A stretch of DNA of 64,000 nucleotides from Medicago truncatula. Lineage: Eukaryota; Streptophyta; Magnoliopsida; Fabales; Fabaceae. The first letter of the stretch is position 1; every line of letters begins with the position of its first letter. Below are positions 11,650 to 24,879 of the stretch, piece by piece. A program made the position numbers and the translations under genes. The stretch is from NCBI RefSeq assembly GCF_003473485.1, contig NC_053047.1:37682972-37746971 (forward strand). Direction: 5' to 3'. The notes under the pieces are model-generated. The model was not told the DNA's origin. It ran no database searches and saw only the letters and a program-made list of their open reading frames with translations.

Positions 11650-12671
11650 AGTTAGAGAAGTTGTCAATGGTTTGATAAACATATTGTATTTTTTCACTCA
11701 AGTCGTTTTAATTCACTTTTATCATAAATCATGCAACTTTATAGGTGTTTTGTAGTAAGGATTCACGTAAATCGACAAACCAAGACCTCACATGAAGGAT
11801 CGAGGATATGAAGATTGAAGATCAATCGTTCTTAGAAGGTTTTTGAAGACAATAAAAAGTGAATAAAATTCATTTCAAGTTCACAGGAGTTTCCAGACGG
11901 AAGAACAATAAAAAAGGGACGAAAACGCAAGAATTCGTGCATGAGGGAATGGCTTATGCGCGATTGGGCATGATCCATGTACCACTAATGAGCAGAGAGA
12001 AACTCCTATATGGAAGCTCCTAGTGCTTGCCTTCCTCTTGAACCGCTTCGTTCTGAATGATAAATTATGAAGAAGGCTTAGTATTTATAGGAAAAGTTTC
12101 CACCTGAAACTGGGCTAAAAAACCAGGCTTTTTCCACTTAAAAGTAGCAAAAAATAAGTTATGGCTCATTTTTAGTCGTGCTCGGGGCGCAAAGCCTCTC
12201 CTCAGGGCATATAAAAATGCAGAAAATGCACCTTTAGGAAGCCTAGCCCATGCTTGGGGCGCATGGACCATGCTCGGGACACATGAGAGTGTGTTCCGGC
12301 GCATAACTCTTTGTTTCTTCGTCTTTTTGGGTGTTTGCTTCCATATAAGATGCCTTGGGACATGAGAATATAAGTTCTCCCTCTGTAATATCTTCTGAGG
12401 CTTCTTGAATCTTCATTCTTGATCTTCCCAAAGTCTTCATAAGTATTCATATGTCTTGCTTTGCCGATTTGCATGATTTCTCCGTGAATTACATCAAAAC
12501 ATCCTAGAATTGATATGTTTCGGGAATAATAGAATTACATGACTCATATATATAAAACATTATAAATGTCCCGAAATCATAAGCAATTGCTCTATCACTC
12601 CTCTATTCTTGATGTAAAACCTAATGAAAATGACTAAAAAACATGTTAAGAATAACGCAAAATGACCTGTC
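11650..12671 (-). mobile_element. Gypsy-like LTR remnant inserted in a LINE fragment
   Basis: About 1 kb of sequence unlike its surroundings (less AT-rich, with several GCTCGGGGCGCATGG-like blocks at 12180-12300) separates LINE copies ii and iii. The right end GACCTGTCATCA|GAGACC looks like an LTR terminus ending in CA. I could not fix the left end or a target duplication. No internal coding domain remains, so a solo or truncated LTR is the likeliest reading. Confidence 0.4.
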
Positions 12672-13330
12672 ATCAGAGACCATTGTTTTCAAGAGGTGAA
12701 ACAAGGAGTTTTGTCTCCGGCCTGCTGGTAAAGGTCTTAATGTAGTTGTTTGGTGTTTTGTTCCAAGCTTCTGATGTTGAGTTTTTAGAGCTGCAAGTCT
12801 ATGTTAGTTTTTGGTCATGGGGTGTTTTCCTCCTTGTTTTTTCTCATTATCAGAAGTTGTTGTGTGGTGTATGAGGTTCTGCCTATTATGGGTTTCATAT
12901 GTTATTTTTTTTTTTGTTTAGCGAGGTATGGCTTTGGCTTGTTTAGCCTTGATTTAGCAATTTCTATTTTTCTCCCTTTGATGGTTTTGAAAAATGTTAG
13001 TTAGACAATCAAATTAGCAATTTTTATTTTTCTCCCTTTGATGGTTTTAAAAAATGTTTGTTAAGTGTATATACCTTGAGAGAGATTAATGTGATAGGAA
13101 GAGAGACCTAGAGAGAAAATAAAATGTTCAATGAATATTGGGGTGTTTAAATATCATTGGTGGATGACTTTTAGTTTTCTTTTTGGGCTTGATGATTTTT
13201 TGTATTCTCACTTGTATTGTACTCTCTTTGCCATCCTCTTTACCCCTAAGTTTCTAGACTTTTCTAACGTCGTATTTCTCCATACCAATTTGCCGTGGAC
13301 TTTTACTTCCACAAGTAACTAATTTCAGAA
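12672..13330 (+). mobile_element. LINE 3'-region fragment, copy iii
   Basis: Begins abruptly at CCATTGTTTTCAAGAGG, exactly the block that follows the coding tail in the other copies, right after the LTR-like element. It therefore looks like the far side of an interrupted copy. The CTCCCTTTGATGGTTTT block is duplicated in tandem (12971 and 13031). Confidence 0.45.
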
Positions 13331-13479
13331 TGTCATATTGCTCCGTAACTATTTAAGGGAGTTATACTTGCATATTTGTAGGAGATATCAAATGTCATAT
13401 TCCACCCAGGGTCAAGACTTACACTCACAAATTTCTTAGAACCTAGCCATCATACTAAGAAATAAGCAATGTGTGTTGA

Positions 13480-14490
13480 TAATTCCTCATAACATGTTTA
13501 CAATGTTTGAATGGGGTTGCGGGAACTAAGAAACGAATAAAGGGATTTTGATTTGTTTGGTTTATTATGATATGGCTTATTTCTAAAGCAAGGAATGATA
13601 TTATTTTTTCTTCAAACAGGAGCAAAGAACCTTTGTTGTCAAGGTGGAGTTTGAATTGGTTAAATATGACTCATTGTTTGTTTTATGATCGAACATGGGA
13701 GCCTTGATGATGATGTATGGAGAGATGAAGTTTGGAGTTCATTGTTTTCAAGAGTTGGAACAAAGAGTTTTATTGCAAGCATTTTGATAAAGGTCTTGTT
13801 GTGGTTTTTTATGCATTATGACAAGCTTTTGATATTGAGTTTTTAGAGCTTCAAGACTAGGTTAGATTTTGGTCATGGAGTATTTTCCATGGTCTTGTTG
13901 GTTTTCTCCTATCTTTTTAATTATTTGTTGTCTAGTGTAGGAGGTTCTACCTGTTATGGTTTTTATAGGCATTTTTTTTTTTTTAATGTTTGGCAAGGTA
14001 TTTCCTTAGTTCGTTTAGCCATGATGTAGAAGTTTATATTTTACTCCCTTAGATGCTTTTGGAAATGTTTTGTTAGACATCCAAAAAGTATACACCTTAG
14101 ATAGAGATAGAAATAAGAGAGATTGATACGATAGAAATAGAGAGTTAGAGAAAAAAAATATTGAATGAAAGTAGAAAAAATTAGGGTGTTTGATGATTTT
14201 TACTTTTTTTTTTATTGGGCTACAAGTGTTTTGGATCCTTACCCGTTTCATATTTTTTGTGACCTTCCTCGTTACTCCGTTAAGGGGAAAATCTCTTTTA
14301 ATAAAATTTGAATGATTAAAAAAATTTACTCCAAATTGATTGTCTATTTTTTTCCAACTAATTTAACTTCTATTTTAAAATCCAAATTATTTCGAAGATA
14401 TTTTCAAAACTATTATTCACTCATGTACCAATGAACTTGTTAAAAATTCCACTAAACAATGTGTTTCGAATTTGGCTGGTCATCCTTGAC
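13480..14490 (+). mobile_element. LINE 3'-end fragment, copy iv
   Basis: The best-preserved coding tail. Near 13550-13605 one frame reads FVWFIMIWLISKARNDIIF, a close match to the tail found after the reverse transcriptase of plant LINEs. The shared 3' region follows, up to a GTGTTTCGAATTTGG block near 14460. An SPH relic follows directly, as for the other units. Confidence 0.55.
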
Positions 14491-14578
14491 CAAACATTAT
14501 GTTATTGGTATATATTTCTTGGGAGAAGTTAGGAATAATATTAATAACATAATAATGATAAAGATATCTACAAAAATT

Positions 14579-14691
14579 GACAATCATGAAGTTTTTTAGT
14601 GGTGGTTGGGATTCGAACTCCGGACTTTGCATACATTATACATTTTCCTTACCAACTGAGTTAAACTCACGAGGATGACAATCATAAAGTT
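14579..14691 (-). repeat. tRNA-like SINE
   Basis: Body 14594-14676 (83 bp). On the minus strand it has A box GTTTAACTCAGTTGGTAAGG and B box AGTTCGAATCCC. Flanking direct repeats GACAATCATGAAGTT and GACAATCATAAAGTT match at 14 of 15. Confidence 0.75.
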
Positions 14692-14708
14692 AATAACAAG
14701 TCTGGGCT

Positions 14709-14862
14709 TCATAAGTATTTACCGTCTTCATATTTATTTTCCTTCGGATTATAAATTTTGATATGATCCTTAAATATTTGACAATGACAATGTTTTTTTA
14801 TGTTTGCCACACTAATAAACCAAGCAAAAGACAACAAACTTTTTTTAAAAATTTCCATCACG
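14709..14862 (-). pseudogene. SPH family C-terminal relic, copy B
   Basis: The frame ending at the stop 14709 reads KKHCHCQIFKDHIKIYNP and KYEDGKYL, aligning with the last 40 residues of copy D. Compared with D it has a 1-nt deletion and an in-frame stop just upstream. It is then cut off near 14862, where a CAGGGCCGGCCC hAT-like end begins. The Trp of the C-terminal motif is replaced by Cys. Confidence 0.65.
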
Positions 14863-16440
14863 CCAGGGCCGGCCCTAGGTATAGGACGGGGGTGCGACAA
14901 TCTAGGATCCATGTCAGTAAAAAAATTATGATGGAAGATGTACGTAGAAATATTTGGTTTATATGAGGTGTATGTAACAATGATCACATAAAAGGCCCTG
15001 AATATTGACAATGATGAAGGGTTGGGCTGAAGCCTCATTTGAGCAATATGTTATATATACCCCTTTTTAACACAAATATTTCTATATACATCCTCCCTAT
15101 AATTTTTTTTTTTGTTGTTCTTAATAATGTGCCAAAAAATTTATCAACGAAGAAATTCGTGATATTTTTTTGGGCCTTTTGTTCCTAATAATATGTCTCA
15201 CTAACATTAAAAATATCATTCTCAATTAAAAAATTTAGGTGTTAAAATTTCAGTCTACTTCACCGGTCCTATTATTCTGTACGTCTCCGATATTATATTT
15301 TGTTTTAGTGTCTATGGAGTATTTGATTTATTTTCAGATGTTGCCTAAAAAATATTTATTTTGTAGTGAAAAGCAGAAGGAAAAAAAAACGAAATGAAGA
15401 GCTGATAAATTCATGATAGTCTTGTGCAAAATTCATTTGATGTTTTGAATCTGGAGACTCCTCTTACAAATCTTTAAAATATCCTATTTGGTGATATTTT
15501 AGAAACTTGCATGCCTAAAAATGTGTGTGGTTTGTTTCTTTCTTTTGAGCTCTACCCGACAATACATAAAAAAATAAAAAAAACCTAAGAAACAATACAA
15601 TATTTGACAATGTTTTTTATGTTTGCCACACTTATAAACCAAGCGAAAGACAACAAACTTTTTTTAATAATTTCCATCACGCCAGGGCCGGCCCTAGGTA
15701 TAGGACGGGGGTGCGACAATCTAGGACCCATGTCAGTAAAAAAATTATGATGGAAGATGTATGTAGAAATTTTTGGTTTATATGAGGTGTATGTAACAAA
15801 GATCACATAAAGGCCCTGAATATTGACAATGATGAAGGGTTGGGCTGAAGCCTCATTTGAGCAATATGTTATATATACTCCCTTTTAACACAAATATTTC
15901 TATATACATCCTCCCTATAATATTTTTTTTGTTGTTCTTAATAATGTGCCAAAAAATTTATCAACGAAGAAATTCGTGATATTTTTTTAGGCCTTTTGTT
16001 CCTAATAATATGTCTCACTAACATTAAAAATATCAATCTCAATTAAAAAATTTAGGTGTTAAAATTTCAGTATACTTCACCGGTCCTATTGTTCTATACG
16101 TCTCCGATATCATATTTTGTTTTAGTGTCTATGGAGTATTTTATTTATTTTCAGATGTTGCCTAAAAAATATTTATTTTGTAATGAAAAGCAGAAGGAAA
16201 AAAAAAACGAAATGAAGAGCTGATAAATTCATGATAGTCTTGTGCAAAATTCATTTGATGTTTTGAATCTGGAGACTCCTCTTACAAATCTTTAAAATAT
16301 CCTATTTAGTGATATTTTAGAAACTTGCATGCCTAAAAATGTGTGTGGTTTGTTTCTTTCTTTTGGGCTCTACCCGACAATACATAAAAATAAAAAAAAA
16401 ATAAAAAAAACCTAAGAAACAATACAATATTGTTAACAAG
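14781..16440. repeat. Tandem direct duplication, unit about 819 bp
   Basis: The block from about 14781 to 15599 repeats at 15600-16440. Anchors are offset by 818-819 bp (GTTTGCCAC at 14802 and 15621; GGGCTGAAG at 15024 and 15842). The copies differ by scattered substitutions and small indels. Each unit contains the end of SPH copy B, a hAT-like CAGGGCCGGCCC ... GGCCCTG segment of about 135 bp, and AT-rich noncoding sequence. Confidence 0.85.
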
Positions 16441-18053
16441 AATATATTTTAAAAATTCTAAATAAGATAGTTATTGAATAAAAATACAAAGAGTATTTTT
16501 TCCAAATACATGAAATACATAATTTCTTGTAGCAATTTGTTTTTAAACATATTAAACAATTTTCCCATGGAGGAAATAAATCATTTGCTTGTAGTGAGAT
16601 CTCATCTGCTTATCAAGTTTTTCATATACAATTAAAATTAATAAAAAAGAATATGAATGATGTAGATTTTCACGGGACTCTCTCCAACAAAAAGTCTAGA
16701 GAGAGAGAGTTACCATCCGTCCAACAACACTCATGTTTTTAGATACGCTGACAAAATGATAAATACTACATGAAACTCACACACACACATAGAGGAAAGG
16801 TCTCGAGTTCAAACTTGAAACACATGATATCTACAGAACAATTTTGATGTTTGTCCGTTAAACTAAGACTTATGAATTCCAATAACATTAAACATATGTT
16901 TGCTATCACGGCGTGTCTTCCAGAATTACGTTTACCCATGGTGATTTCCCATAAACTATACTTCAGTATCTTCTACGAATTATGACAGGTCATTGTGATT
17001 TTGATATTTCAACTGTGATACGAAACAGACACACTATGACATTTGCAAAACAGAAAATGATAAAAACTTCAAATGAAAAGTTAAAACACCTTTAGTTTAG
17101 ATTAGTATTGTATAAGAATCATATACCAATTCTTTATCAACAAGTGTATTTTTGCATATCTCTCTCTGACAAGTGTATTTTTGCATATCTCTCTCTCATT
17201 TCTAAACCCTAATCAACTCCACTACAATCCACTTTAAAATCCTCAATTTTTCATCTAAATTGCAATCAAATCAAAATTTTCAATTCAAACTCTCGAAACC
17301 TTAATTTCTTCCAGATGATCAATTTATCGTAAATTGTCGATTTTGGTAGCTGAATTTAAAAATTGAGAAGATTTCACTAAATGAACATTTGTGACAAAAA
17401 ATGGAAAAAATTAAATATGTGTAAGAAGTAGCTAATAGATTTTCAAACATGTTAAACAATGTTCCAATAGCGGAATCAAATCATTTGCTTGACATTTATT
17501 TGTAGTGAAATCTTATATGCTCATCATTTTTTCGCATGCAGTCAAAATTAATAAAAAAAATGAATGATGTAGATTTTCACGGGACTCTCTCCAACAAAAA
17601 AATATCACGACAGAGAGAATCACCATACTTCCAACGACACCCATGTTTTTAGATATGCTAACAAAATAATAAATGCTAAATGAAACTCACACACAAAGGA
17701 AAGATCCTGAGTTCAAACTTGAAACACATGATATCTGCACAACTATTTTGACATTTGTTAGTTAAACTAAGACTTATGAATTCCAATAACATTTAACATA
17801 TACTTGGTATCACGGCACATCTTCCAGAATTACGTTTACCCATGCTGATGTCCCATAAACTATACTTCAGTATCTTCTACAAATCATGGTGGGTCATTGT
17901 GATTTTGATATTTCCACTGCGATACCAAACATACACTCTATGACATTTGCAAGATAGAAAATGACAAACTTCAAATTAAAGTTAAAATACCTTTAGGTTA
18001 GATTAGTATAGTATTAGAATCATATACCAATTCTTTATCAACAAGTGTATATG

Positions 18054-18100
<47 letters not shown>

Positions 18101-19448
18101 AAAAACCCTAATCAACTCCACCACAATCCACTTCCAAATCCTCAATTTTCCATCTGAATTGTAACAAATTCAAAATTCCCAATTCACACTCTCGAAACCC
18201 TAATTTCTTTCAGATGACCAATTTATTGTAAATTGTCGATTTTCGCAACTGAAATTGAAAATTCAATAGATTTCACTAAACAAATCTTTGTGACAAAAAA
18301 TGGCATAATTAAATCTATGTAACAAAGCAACTGATAAATTTTCAAACATGTTAAACAATATTCCAATAGTATAAACAAATAATTTGCTTGACATTTGTCT
18401 ATAGTGAGATCTCATATGCTCATCATGTTTTTCACATGCAGTCAATTAATCAAAAAGAATTTGAATGATGTAGATTTTCACGGAACTCTCTCTAATGAAA
18501 AATATCACGAGAGAGAATCATCTTCCTTTCAACAACACTCATGTTTTATATTATGCTAATGCTAACAAAATGACAAATTCTACATGAAACTCTCTCACAC
18601 ACACACACACATACACAAAGGAGAGGTCCCGAGTTCAAACCTGAAATACATCATATCATCATAATTTTGTTTGCATTTGTCAGTTAAACTAAGAATTATG
18701 AATTCCAATGGCACTCAACATATGTTTATATCTTAGTGAGTGTTCCAAAATCACGTTGACCAGTTATGATTTTCCAAAAGCTATACTATATATGATCTGT
18801 TCGAATATGCGTCGTCTTAACAAAACATGTATTTGAGGGGTACCCAAGGCAAAACGTCCATGGTTCCAAGAAGCTACTAAAGGAAACTCCTGCATTTATG
18901 TGTATTGCCGCCATAATTTTAAGGAAACATGGGTTGCTTGAAGTGTATTCAAACAACACATATGTCATACAAAATCGAAGTGGATCATCGTGATTCTAAT
19001 ACATTCACCGTAATATTAAACATACATTCAATTACGTTTGCAAATCAGAAAAAAATAAATCTAAAACTTCAAATTAAAGTTAAAAATTCTTTAGATTAGA
19101 TTATTAATATAGTATTAGTATCATAGACCAATTCTTTATCAACAAGTGTAGCCGTTGCATCTCTCTCTCTCTCCTCTTACGCTCCATTTCTCTTTTTCTC
19201 TGCATTTTGTGCTTCCAGCGCATTCTCTCTCTCTCTCTCTCTCTCAATTCAAAACCCTAATCAACTCCACTACACCCCCACTCTCAAATCCTCAATTTTT
19301 CATCTGAATTTCAATCAAATCAAAATTCCGAATTCACACTCCCGAAACCCTAATTTCTTCAAAATGACCAATTTCTGGTAAATTGTCGATTTTCGTTGCT
19401 CAAATTGAAAATTCAATTGATTTCACAAAACCATTCATTGCGACAAAA
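16441..19448 (+). promoter_or_regulatory. CDKD upstream region present as three tandem copies
   Basis: Three direct repeats share the order: a CAAACATGTTAAACAAT block, GATGTAGATTTTCACGGGACTC, CTCGAGTTCAAACTTG, CAATTCTTTATCAACAAGTG, a CT-rich tract, AAACCCTAATCAACTCC, TAAATTGTCGATTTT and then an ATG. Unit starts are near 16543, 17437 and 18337. The third unit leads into the real CDKD start at 19449. Units 1 and 2 end with decayed first codons of the kinase (ATG at 17401 and 18300, each followed by an early stop). CT microsatellites lie at 18060-18096, 19159-19176 and 19225-19245, in the probable 5' UTR. Confidence 0.8.
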
Positions 19449-22400
19449 ATGGCAGAATTAGATCCGGCTAAGAAAGTAGCTGATAGGTATCTCAAACGTG
19501 AGGTTCTTGGTGAAGGTACCTATGGTGTTGTTTACAAAGCCATTGATACCCAGGTAGATTTTTTTTTTTTGCTTCGGATGTTGAATTTTTTCTTTAAGTA
19601 ATAGTGAAATTATGGGGAATTTCGGTGTAAAAAGTGATTTTTTTGAATAATTTTTATCTGGTTTGTGAGAATTGGACTTTTAAATGAAATTTGGAAGTTG
19701 TTAGTGTAGTTTGAATGTGTTATAGATAGATCATGAAGGAAAATTTGAGGAATTTCAATGAAAAAGTATGATTTTTTGAATAATTTTTCTGGTTTTGAGA
19801 ATTGGACATTTGAATGAAGTTTGGAAGTTGTAAGGTAAATTTAAGCGTGTTATAGATAGAGTATGAGTAAAATTCCGAGGAATTTCAGTGAAAAAAGTGT
19901 TTTTTTAAATAATTTTTTTGTGGGTTGTGAGTTTGGACCTTTGATTTAAATTTGGTAGTTGTTAGGGAAGTTGGAATATGTTATAGATAGATTGTGAGGA
20001 ATTTCAGTGAAAAAAAAGTTGATTTTTTGAATAATTTTCTTCTGGCTTGTGAGAATTGGACTTTAAATAAAAGTTGGAAATTGTTAGAGAAGTTTGAATA
20101 TGGTATAGATAATGGGGAATTTCAGTGAAAAATTTATGATTTTTTGATTTTTTTTTCTGTGTTGTGAAAATCGAACTTTTAAAATAAAAATTTGGATGTT
20201 GTTAGAGAAGTTTGAGTGTGTTATAGATTGATGGGGTTAAAGGAATCTTGAAATAATAGGAAAATAGATCTTTTTATTGAACTTTGGAGTAATATAACGT
20301 GTGTGTGTGTGATATTGCGTTTAGTGTGTCGTAGGAGACTATTCACGAGTATGTCTTTTAAGTTGTTTAAGTTTGATGAAGGGGTTAAAATGGCTCTTAA
20401 GATTAAATATTCATGCGTGCATTGCTCTACAATAACCTTGCAATGGTGAATTTTAATTGAAAATTTTGTTTGGAGCGATGAGGGTTACTAGTTGATGTTA
20501 TGTTGATGTGTGTAAATGGCTTGATGAGCTGGCTTTTTATTCAATAGTGAAAACAGGGAATAGATTCTCTCAAGTGTAATTCTCTCAATTTTTTCTCAAT
20601 TGTTACATCTCAACCACACATTTAATATCTCTTTTTCTCTCTCATGTTTAATGGTGTAGATGTAACAATTGAGAAAAATGGAGAAAATTTCACTTGAGAG
20701 AATCCATTCCCAGTGAAAATGATAGGACATCAATAGTACTATTATTATCATGTGGTCCTTACAAAGATATATTTATTTCATGGACAGACGGGACAGACGG
20801 TTGCTATTAAGAAGATTCGAATCGGAAAACAGAAAGAAGGGGTGAATTTTACTGCTCTTAGAGAAATTAAACTGCTTAAAGAGCTCAAAGATCCCAATAT
20901 AATTGAGTTGATTGATTGCTTCCCACATAAAGGGAATTTGCATCTTGTGTTTGAATTCATGGAGACAGATCTTGAAGCTGTCATAAGAGACCGAAATATT
21001 TTCCTTGCACCGGGTGATATAAAATCTTACCTTCAAATGACACTAAAAGGTCTTGCTCATTGTCACAAAAAATGGATATTGCATAGGTGGGTAATGTAAG
21101 ATTTGGTCATTACAAATTGAAATGTTCTATTAGTTCATAACTGAAAAGTTTTCTTGTGTATTTTCAGGGATATGAAACCAAATAATTTGTTGATCGGACC
21201 TAATGGACAACTGAAACTTGCAGATTTTGGTTTAGCGCGTATTTTTGGAAGCCCAGATCGCAGGTTCACTCATCAGGTTTGTTTTTCATATTTAGTATCA
21301 TGAGAATCCCTTTCAGAATGTGGGAGTAAGCACGTAGACAACTTTGGAATTTGTTAGAAAATCTGTGTTAATTGTGGTAGGCCACCGCTATGTTATATTA
21401 TTCGACACTTTTTTTGTTTGCATTCATTGCAACGATACAACACCTTTAGTGTGTAGGATTGAAAGGTTGGGTTTAGTCCCACACGGCCTAGAGATATAGC
21501 CTTTGTGTAGTGCTTATAAAGGCTTGGACAATCATTACCTTACGAGCTGATTTTGTGGGCTGAGTTAGGGCCAAAACCTAAGATGACATCAGAATTATCC
21601 TAGATCTATTAATGGGTCACTCATTTATTCATACACCAGACCCAATAGCCCTTGGCAATTTGGAAAAACCCAAGTCTCACATTAGCTAGAGATAAGACCT
21701 AAATTAAACTTGTTAAGTATGGGTAATTCTCACGTTTTGCGCAGATTTTGTAGGGTGGAGTTGATCTCTAAGCCCAAACCTGAAAATGATAATAGAGCTT
21801 ATCTTAGATCTTATATTGGGTTGCTCGAATTGCTCAGACTCACGGTCCATTAGGTCTGGCCGTGAACAGCAGTATTGGAAACTCTTCCTCATTTGCAGCC
21901 ACCCCTACTGTGGTCTTTTATTCGGCCACTTTGTCAGCATTTACTGTCTTGGTGCAACAACTTTAGCGTGTTTTGGTTGAAGAGGTGGGTTTAGTCCCAC
22001 ATCTCCTAGAGATATAATCACTGTAGTTTGTAAAACTTATAATTTCACTTAATGAAGCCGGTTTTGTCGGCTGGAAACCTAAAATGCTGTCAGAGCTAGC
22101 CTAGATATATTAATGGGCCACTTTTATTATCCACTTACTAGAATCAATAGCTTTGGGTGTAGAGGGGTTGTATTGGTAAAATCCCTCAATGGTGAGAGAA
22201 TTACTAAGTCTAAACAATCCTCACTTTACAAACCAGTTTTGTGGGGTTGAGTTAGGTCTAACCTGAATTCTAAGATGAACTATTTTCCTTTGATAAAACT
22301 CAGCTTTCTTAGTAAACTGTGAATTTTAAAATTAAATTATACCGTTTATCATCCCATTTTCCTCATATTCTTTTACTATCAAATTGGCAAGCCCACGAGA

Positions 22401-24879
22401 TGTCAGCTCGGTGATAAAAACGTGACCCTGTAACCTCAAGTGACGGAGTTCAAATCACATATAGCACAGTTGTAAAAGACTATCACTGCCACCATTACTA
22501 ATAATAGTTTCCCTTTCCCCATTGTTTTTAAATTAGCAAACTTTTCTAAAAGTTGGAGGATGATTTAAGTGTTTACTCAATGGATTTTATCTTGAATTGT
22601 CCACTATTACTTGTTTATGTCCCAAAATCTAATGAGAAGAGGAGATGGAAAAAAAAGGTTGTGGAAATAACCATAGTTTGATGTATTTGAGAAATGTATT
22701 AGATTTTGGGGCATGTTTTCTAGAATTGTGATTATCCAGGATAACCATATGAATGTTGTATAAACTGTTGAATAAGTAGCAGCTTACATACAAACTTCTA
22801 TGGGATAAAAATACTTCTTTTGGAACTCTTGTCTGTCTTTAAATTTTATTGTCTTCTCTACACGTAAGCTTTTGCCTAATATTGAACATTACCCGTTTCT
22901 GTTTTATGTTTGTATTATGCATTTTCTCTTGGATGTATTTTCAAATTTGACTCTTATATGTGAATAGGTATTTGCGCGGTGGTATAGAGCACCTGAGCTG
23001 TTATTTGGTACCAAGCAGTATGGCCCAGGAGTAGATGTTTGGGCTGCAGCCTGCATATTTGCCGAGCTTCTTCTTCGTCGACCTTTTTTGCAGGTAAACC
23101 AAGATCATCATGGTGGTTGGGTTATATATATGGATTATTTATCTGGTAAATCACAAATGGTTGATATTCTAAAAAAGATAGAATTGATGTTTTTTCTTTC
23201 GAAAATTCACCATTCACTAGACTTTCAACTATTTAATCAATGTTAGGATGAAAATAACTATTAAATTTTATCATGTTGTTCAAATTGCAGTCTCAAAAAA
23301 CCATTGTAGTTGTTTTACTGAATTAGGAATTAGGATCAGATCAGGAGCTGATGCTGTGGTGTATATATATTATATAGAAATTATTGACTACTTGCTTCAA
23401 AAAAAAAAGAGAAATTATTGACTATTTATTACTTTTGGCTTCCATCTTATTCCTGATCTGATATTTTTCTTTTGCAGTTTTCTTTATAATCTAAGTGTGC
23501 AGCGTCATCTATTGCATTGATTGATTTTATTCATTTGTTTGTGTGCTTACGCATCTATCTTTCCTTTGGTTAGTAATTTCATGCATTCGGTTTTATTACT
23601 TGGTAGGGATCAAGTGATATCGACCAATTAGGAAAGATTTTTGCTGCATTTGGAACTCCATCTCCTACTCAGTGGCCTGATATGGTATACCTTCCAGATT
23701 ATGTTGAATATCAATTTGTGCCGGCCCCTCCTCTGCGGTCTTTATTTCCAATGGCAACTGATGATGCTTTAGACTTGTTGTCTAAAATGTTCACATATGA
23801 CCCAAAAGATAGAATTTCAGTGCAACAAGCATTAGAACACAGGTATTGCCCTTAATAAAGATTCTGTTAAGAAAATAAATTAATTTATTTCCTTTCTGTT
23901 TCCCTAATTTAATCTCTCCTCTTCCACTTCAGATACTTCACTTGTCCTCCTCAACCAACAGACCCAGTTAAACTTCCAAGACCTGCCCCTAAGAAGGAAA
24001 TTAAGCCATCAGATTTGAATCCTCCAGAGGGTCCCACTGTCTTGTCACCTCCAAGAAAGACTAGGAGAGTAATGCCAGGACGTGATGGACTTGAAGGTAA
24101 TTCTTTGCAAGGAGATAGGGGGGACGATAATCATGGTAACCTCAAACAGACAGCTGGTGATAATACAGGGAAGAATGAGCCTGCACCAATGTCACTAGAT
24201 TTTTCTGTCTTTGGATTAAAACCTCCAAACAGACCAACAATTAACAGGTAATACAACTTTGATCATCCTGTCATTTCGAAGTGGCATTATAGGTTGTACT
24301 CTGTGATTTCATCTGTGTCAAACATGAAAAAAGATAATAATATTCTCTATTGAACTTACATATTGAACCATAGTAAAATGTTATTGACAGAGAAAGATAT
24401 GGAAGACTTAATACTGTCTGGTTTGTGCATAATAAAATTTCAAGGTTTAGTGTAATTTTTCTTAAATTTAAATGGTGGAGCTGTTTTAAAGCCAACTATA
24501 CTAGTACTAGGTGTGGTATACCAAAGTGCTTCATTGTACTGCTGGTTGTGGTCTACATCAAACTTCTGAAACCATGTTGGGTATTTTATTCGTAAATAAG
24601 ATCATTGAGAGCAAAATTATTTTTAGGTGTTGAAATGAATATGCAATTGCTATGTTGAAAGACTTGTGAGAAATCTTACTGAAGATGGATCTATAGAATA
24701 CAGTTTCATCTTTTATACATTTAATAATGCTGCCCAAGTGTTTGTTATCTATTAATTTCTACATGTAAAGGATCTTTTTTTTTTTTTTTTAATTTTTTTT
24801 TTTTTAACTTGTGTTTATTTTGTTTTGCAGCGCTGACAGATCACATTTAAAAAGGAAATTAGATCTAGAATTCCAGTAA
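19449..24879 (+). CDS. CDKD: CDKD-type CDK-activating kinase (CDK7 homolog), seven exons
   Basis: CDS exons: 19449-19553, 20788-21086, 21168-21276, 22968-23093, 23607-23842, 23933-24247 and 24831-24879, all with GT-AG junctions and matching phases. Total 412 aa. Kinase landmarks: Gly loop GEGTYG (21-26), Lys43 in TVAIKK, the cyclin-contacting helix NFTALRE (55-61), HRDMKPNN with catalytic Asp136, and ADFG at 153-156. The T-loop [19 protein letters not shown] has the two expected sites, Ser163 and Thr169. The C-terminal tail is Pro/Lys-rich (PPRKTRR) and ends [11 protein letters not shown]. With cyclin H and MAT1 this kinase would phosphorylate the T-loops of other CDKs and the RNA polymerase II CTD in the nucleus. 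The domain is complete. The choice between the CDKD;1 and CDKD;3 types is not settled. Confidence 0.95.
19610..20230 (+). repeat. Degenerate tandem repeat in CDKD intron 1
   Basis: About five units of about 120-130 bp. Each has a GAATTTCAGTGAAAAA block, TTTTTTGAATAATTTTT, GAGAATTGGACTTT and GTGTTATAGATAGA (block starts near 19617, 19750, 19880, 19999 and 20116). A fragment of this array also survives in the exonless copy at 34580-34670. Confidence 0.75.
20546..20720. mobile_element. Foldback MITE in CDKD intron 1
   Basis: Body 20555-20711. The arms GGGAATAGATTCTCTCAAGTG and its near-complement CACTTGAGAGAATCCATTCCC continue inward through TCAATTGTTACATC. The flanks AGTGAAAAC and AGTGAAAAT match at 8 of 9, suggesting a 9-bp Mutator-type target duplication. 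Confidence 0.65.
21440..22290 (+). repeat. TRIM/LTR-like fragments in CDKD intron 3
   Basis: At least three degenerate copies of one motif set: GGTTTAGTCCCACA, CTAGAGATATA, a block like TTACGAGCTGATTTTGTGGG, CTGAGTTAGG, and CCTAAGATGACATCAGA (near 21465, 21690, 21985 and 22230). The same set recurs at 48955-49160. Short noncoding units of this kind are typical of terminal-repeat retrotransposons in miniature. Boundaries are not defined. The insertions explain why intron 3 is 1.7 kb. Confidence 0.5.

Noticed and set aside
12065-12474. Three overlapping minus-strand frames
   Set aside because: They sit in the LTR-like insertion and resemble no protein; LTR sequence with chance open frames.
20773-21036. 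Two minus-strand frames across CDKD exon 2
   Set aside because: Antisense shadows of the kinase exon.
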